Source of the DNA: Coxiellaceae bacterium UBA6002
Lineage (GTDB): Bacteria > Pseudomonadota > Gammaproteobacteria > UBA6002
Reading direction: 5' to 3'
Length of the DNA: 5,844 bases
NCBI GenBank assembly: GCA_002429595.1
Contig: DJAM01000042.1
Coordinates: 1-5,844, forward strand
Below the pieces are notes generated by a model, which searched no databases, was not told where the DNA came from, and saw only the letters and a list, made by a program, of their open reading frames with translations. Made by a program: the position numbers and the translations under genes. Below are positions 5,809-5,844 of this stretch, piece by piece; within the stretch, counting starts at the first letter, position 1; the number at the start of each line of letters is the position of its first letter.

Positions 5809-5844
5809 CTGTCATTCCCGCTTTTGCTGTCATTCCCGCGCAGG
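5809..5844. repeat. Two-unit 18-bp repeat containing GTCATTCCCG
   Basis: Two 18-bp units (5809-5826 and 5827-5844) share CTGTCATTCCCGC and then diverge; the decamer GTCATTCCCG lies at 5811-5820 and 5829-5838. The first unit begins 10 nt after the hydroxylase stop codon. The orientation relative to transcription is the same as in the repeat beyond manC, so on the plus strand the two arrays are inverted. The window ends at CCCGCGCAGG; related gammaproteobacterial elements often continue into GCGGGAAT and close a palindrome, so the element is probably cut by the window edge. No terminator T-run is visible. Confidence 0.75.

Noticed and set aside
5809..5844. CRISPR array at the end repeats
   Set aside because: The period is only 18-19 bp with two units at each end, too short for repeat plus spacer, and no cas gene is present.
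5796..5844. Rho-independent terminator after the hydroxylase gene (and likewise after manC, 1-47)
   Set aside because: No stable stem followed by a T-run can be read. The right-hand repeat may close a hairpin beyond the window edge, but that is not visible.

Overview
The window reads as a chromosomal surface-polysaccharide and lipid A locus from a Gram-negative bacterium, most likely a gammaproteobacterium with a moderately AT-leaning genome. LpxB fixes the Gram-negative assignment, because it makes the disaccharide core of lipid A. Low GC, frequent A-runs and GTCATTCCCG intergenic repeats would suit a Legionella/Coxiella-like lineage, but that placement is a guess and nothing here proves it. 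No mobile element, tRNA, rRNA or CRISPR array is visible.

The layout is two divergent transcription units sharing a 141-bp control region (3791-3931). Leftward, on the minus strand, run gmd (GDP-mannose 4,6-dehydratase), a GT4-family glycosyltransferase that starts with GTG and overlaps the gmd stop by one base, and, after a 57-bp gap, manC (bifunctional mannose-1-phosphate guanylyltransferase / mannose-6-phosphate isomerase). Rightward run lpxB and, 10 bp after its stop, a gene for an aspartyl/asparaginyl beta-hydroxylase-family Fe(II)/2-oxoglutarate oxygenase. Coding density is high. Both window ends carry short repeats built on GTCATTCCCG, each in the same orientation relative to the gene that ends beside it, so they mirror each other around the block.

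The leftward genes suggest a short pathway. ManC isomerises fructose-6-phosphate to mannose-6-phosphate and makes GDP-mannose from mannose-1-phosphate. Gmd converts GDP-mannose to GDP-4-keto-6-deoxymannose. The glycosyltransferase plausibly adds a GDP-mannose-derived sugar to O-antigen or a similar glycan. The phosphomannomutase and the reductase or aminotransferase that would finish the 6-deoxy sugar are not in the window. The rightward genes act nearer the membrane: LpxB condenses UDP-diacylglucosamine with lipid X, and the oxygenase may hydroxylate a lipid A acyl chain (by analogy with LpxO) or a protein side chain (by analogy with AspH). Its metal-site residues resemble AspH more than LpxO as I recall them.

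Most of this is recognisable LPS biology. The points most worth checking are lpxB standing apart from its usual lpxD-fabZ-lpxA partners and paired with this oxygenase, the mirrored end repeats, the compact divergent promoter region, and an A9 tract inside gmd.
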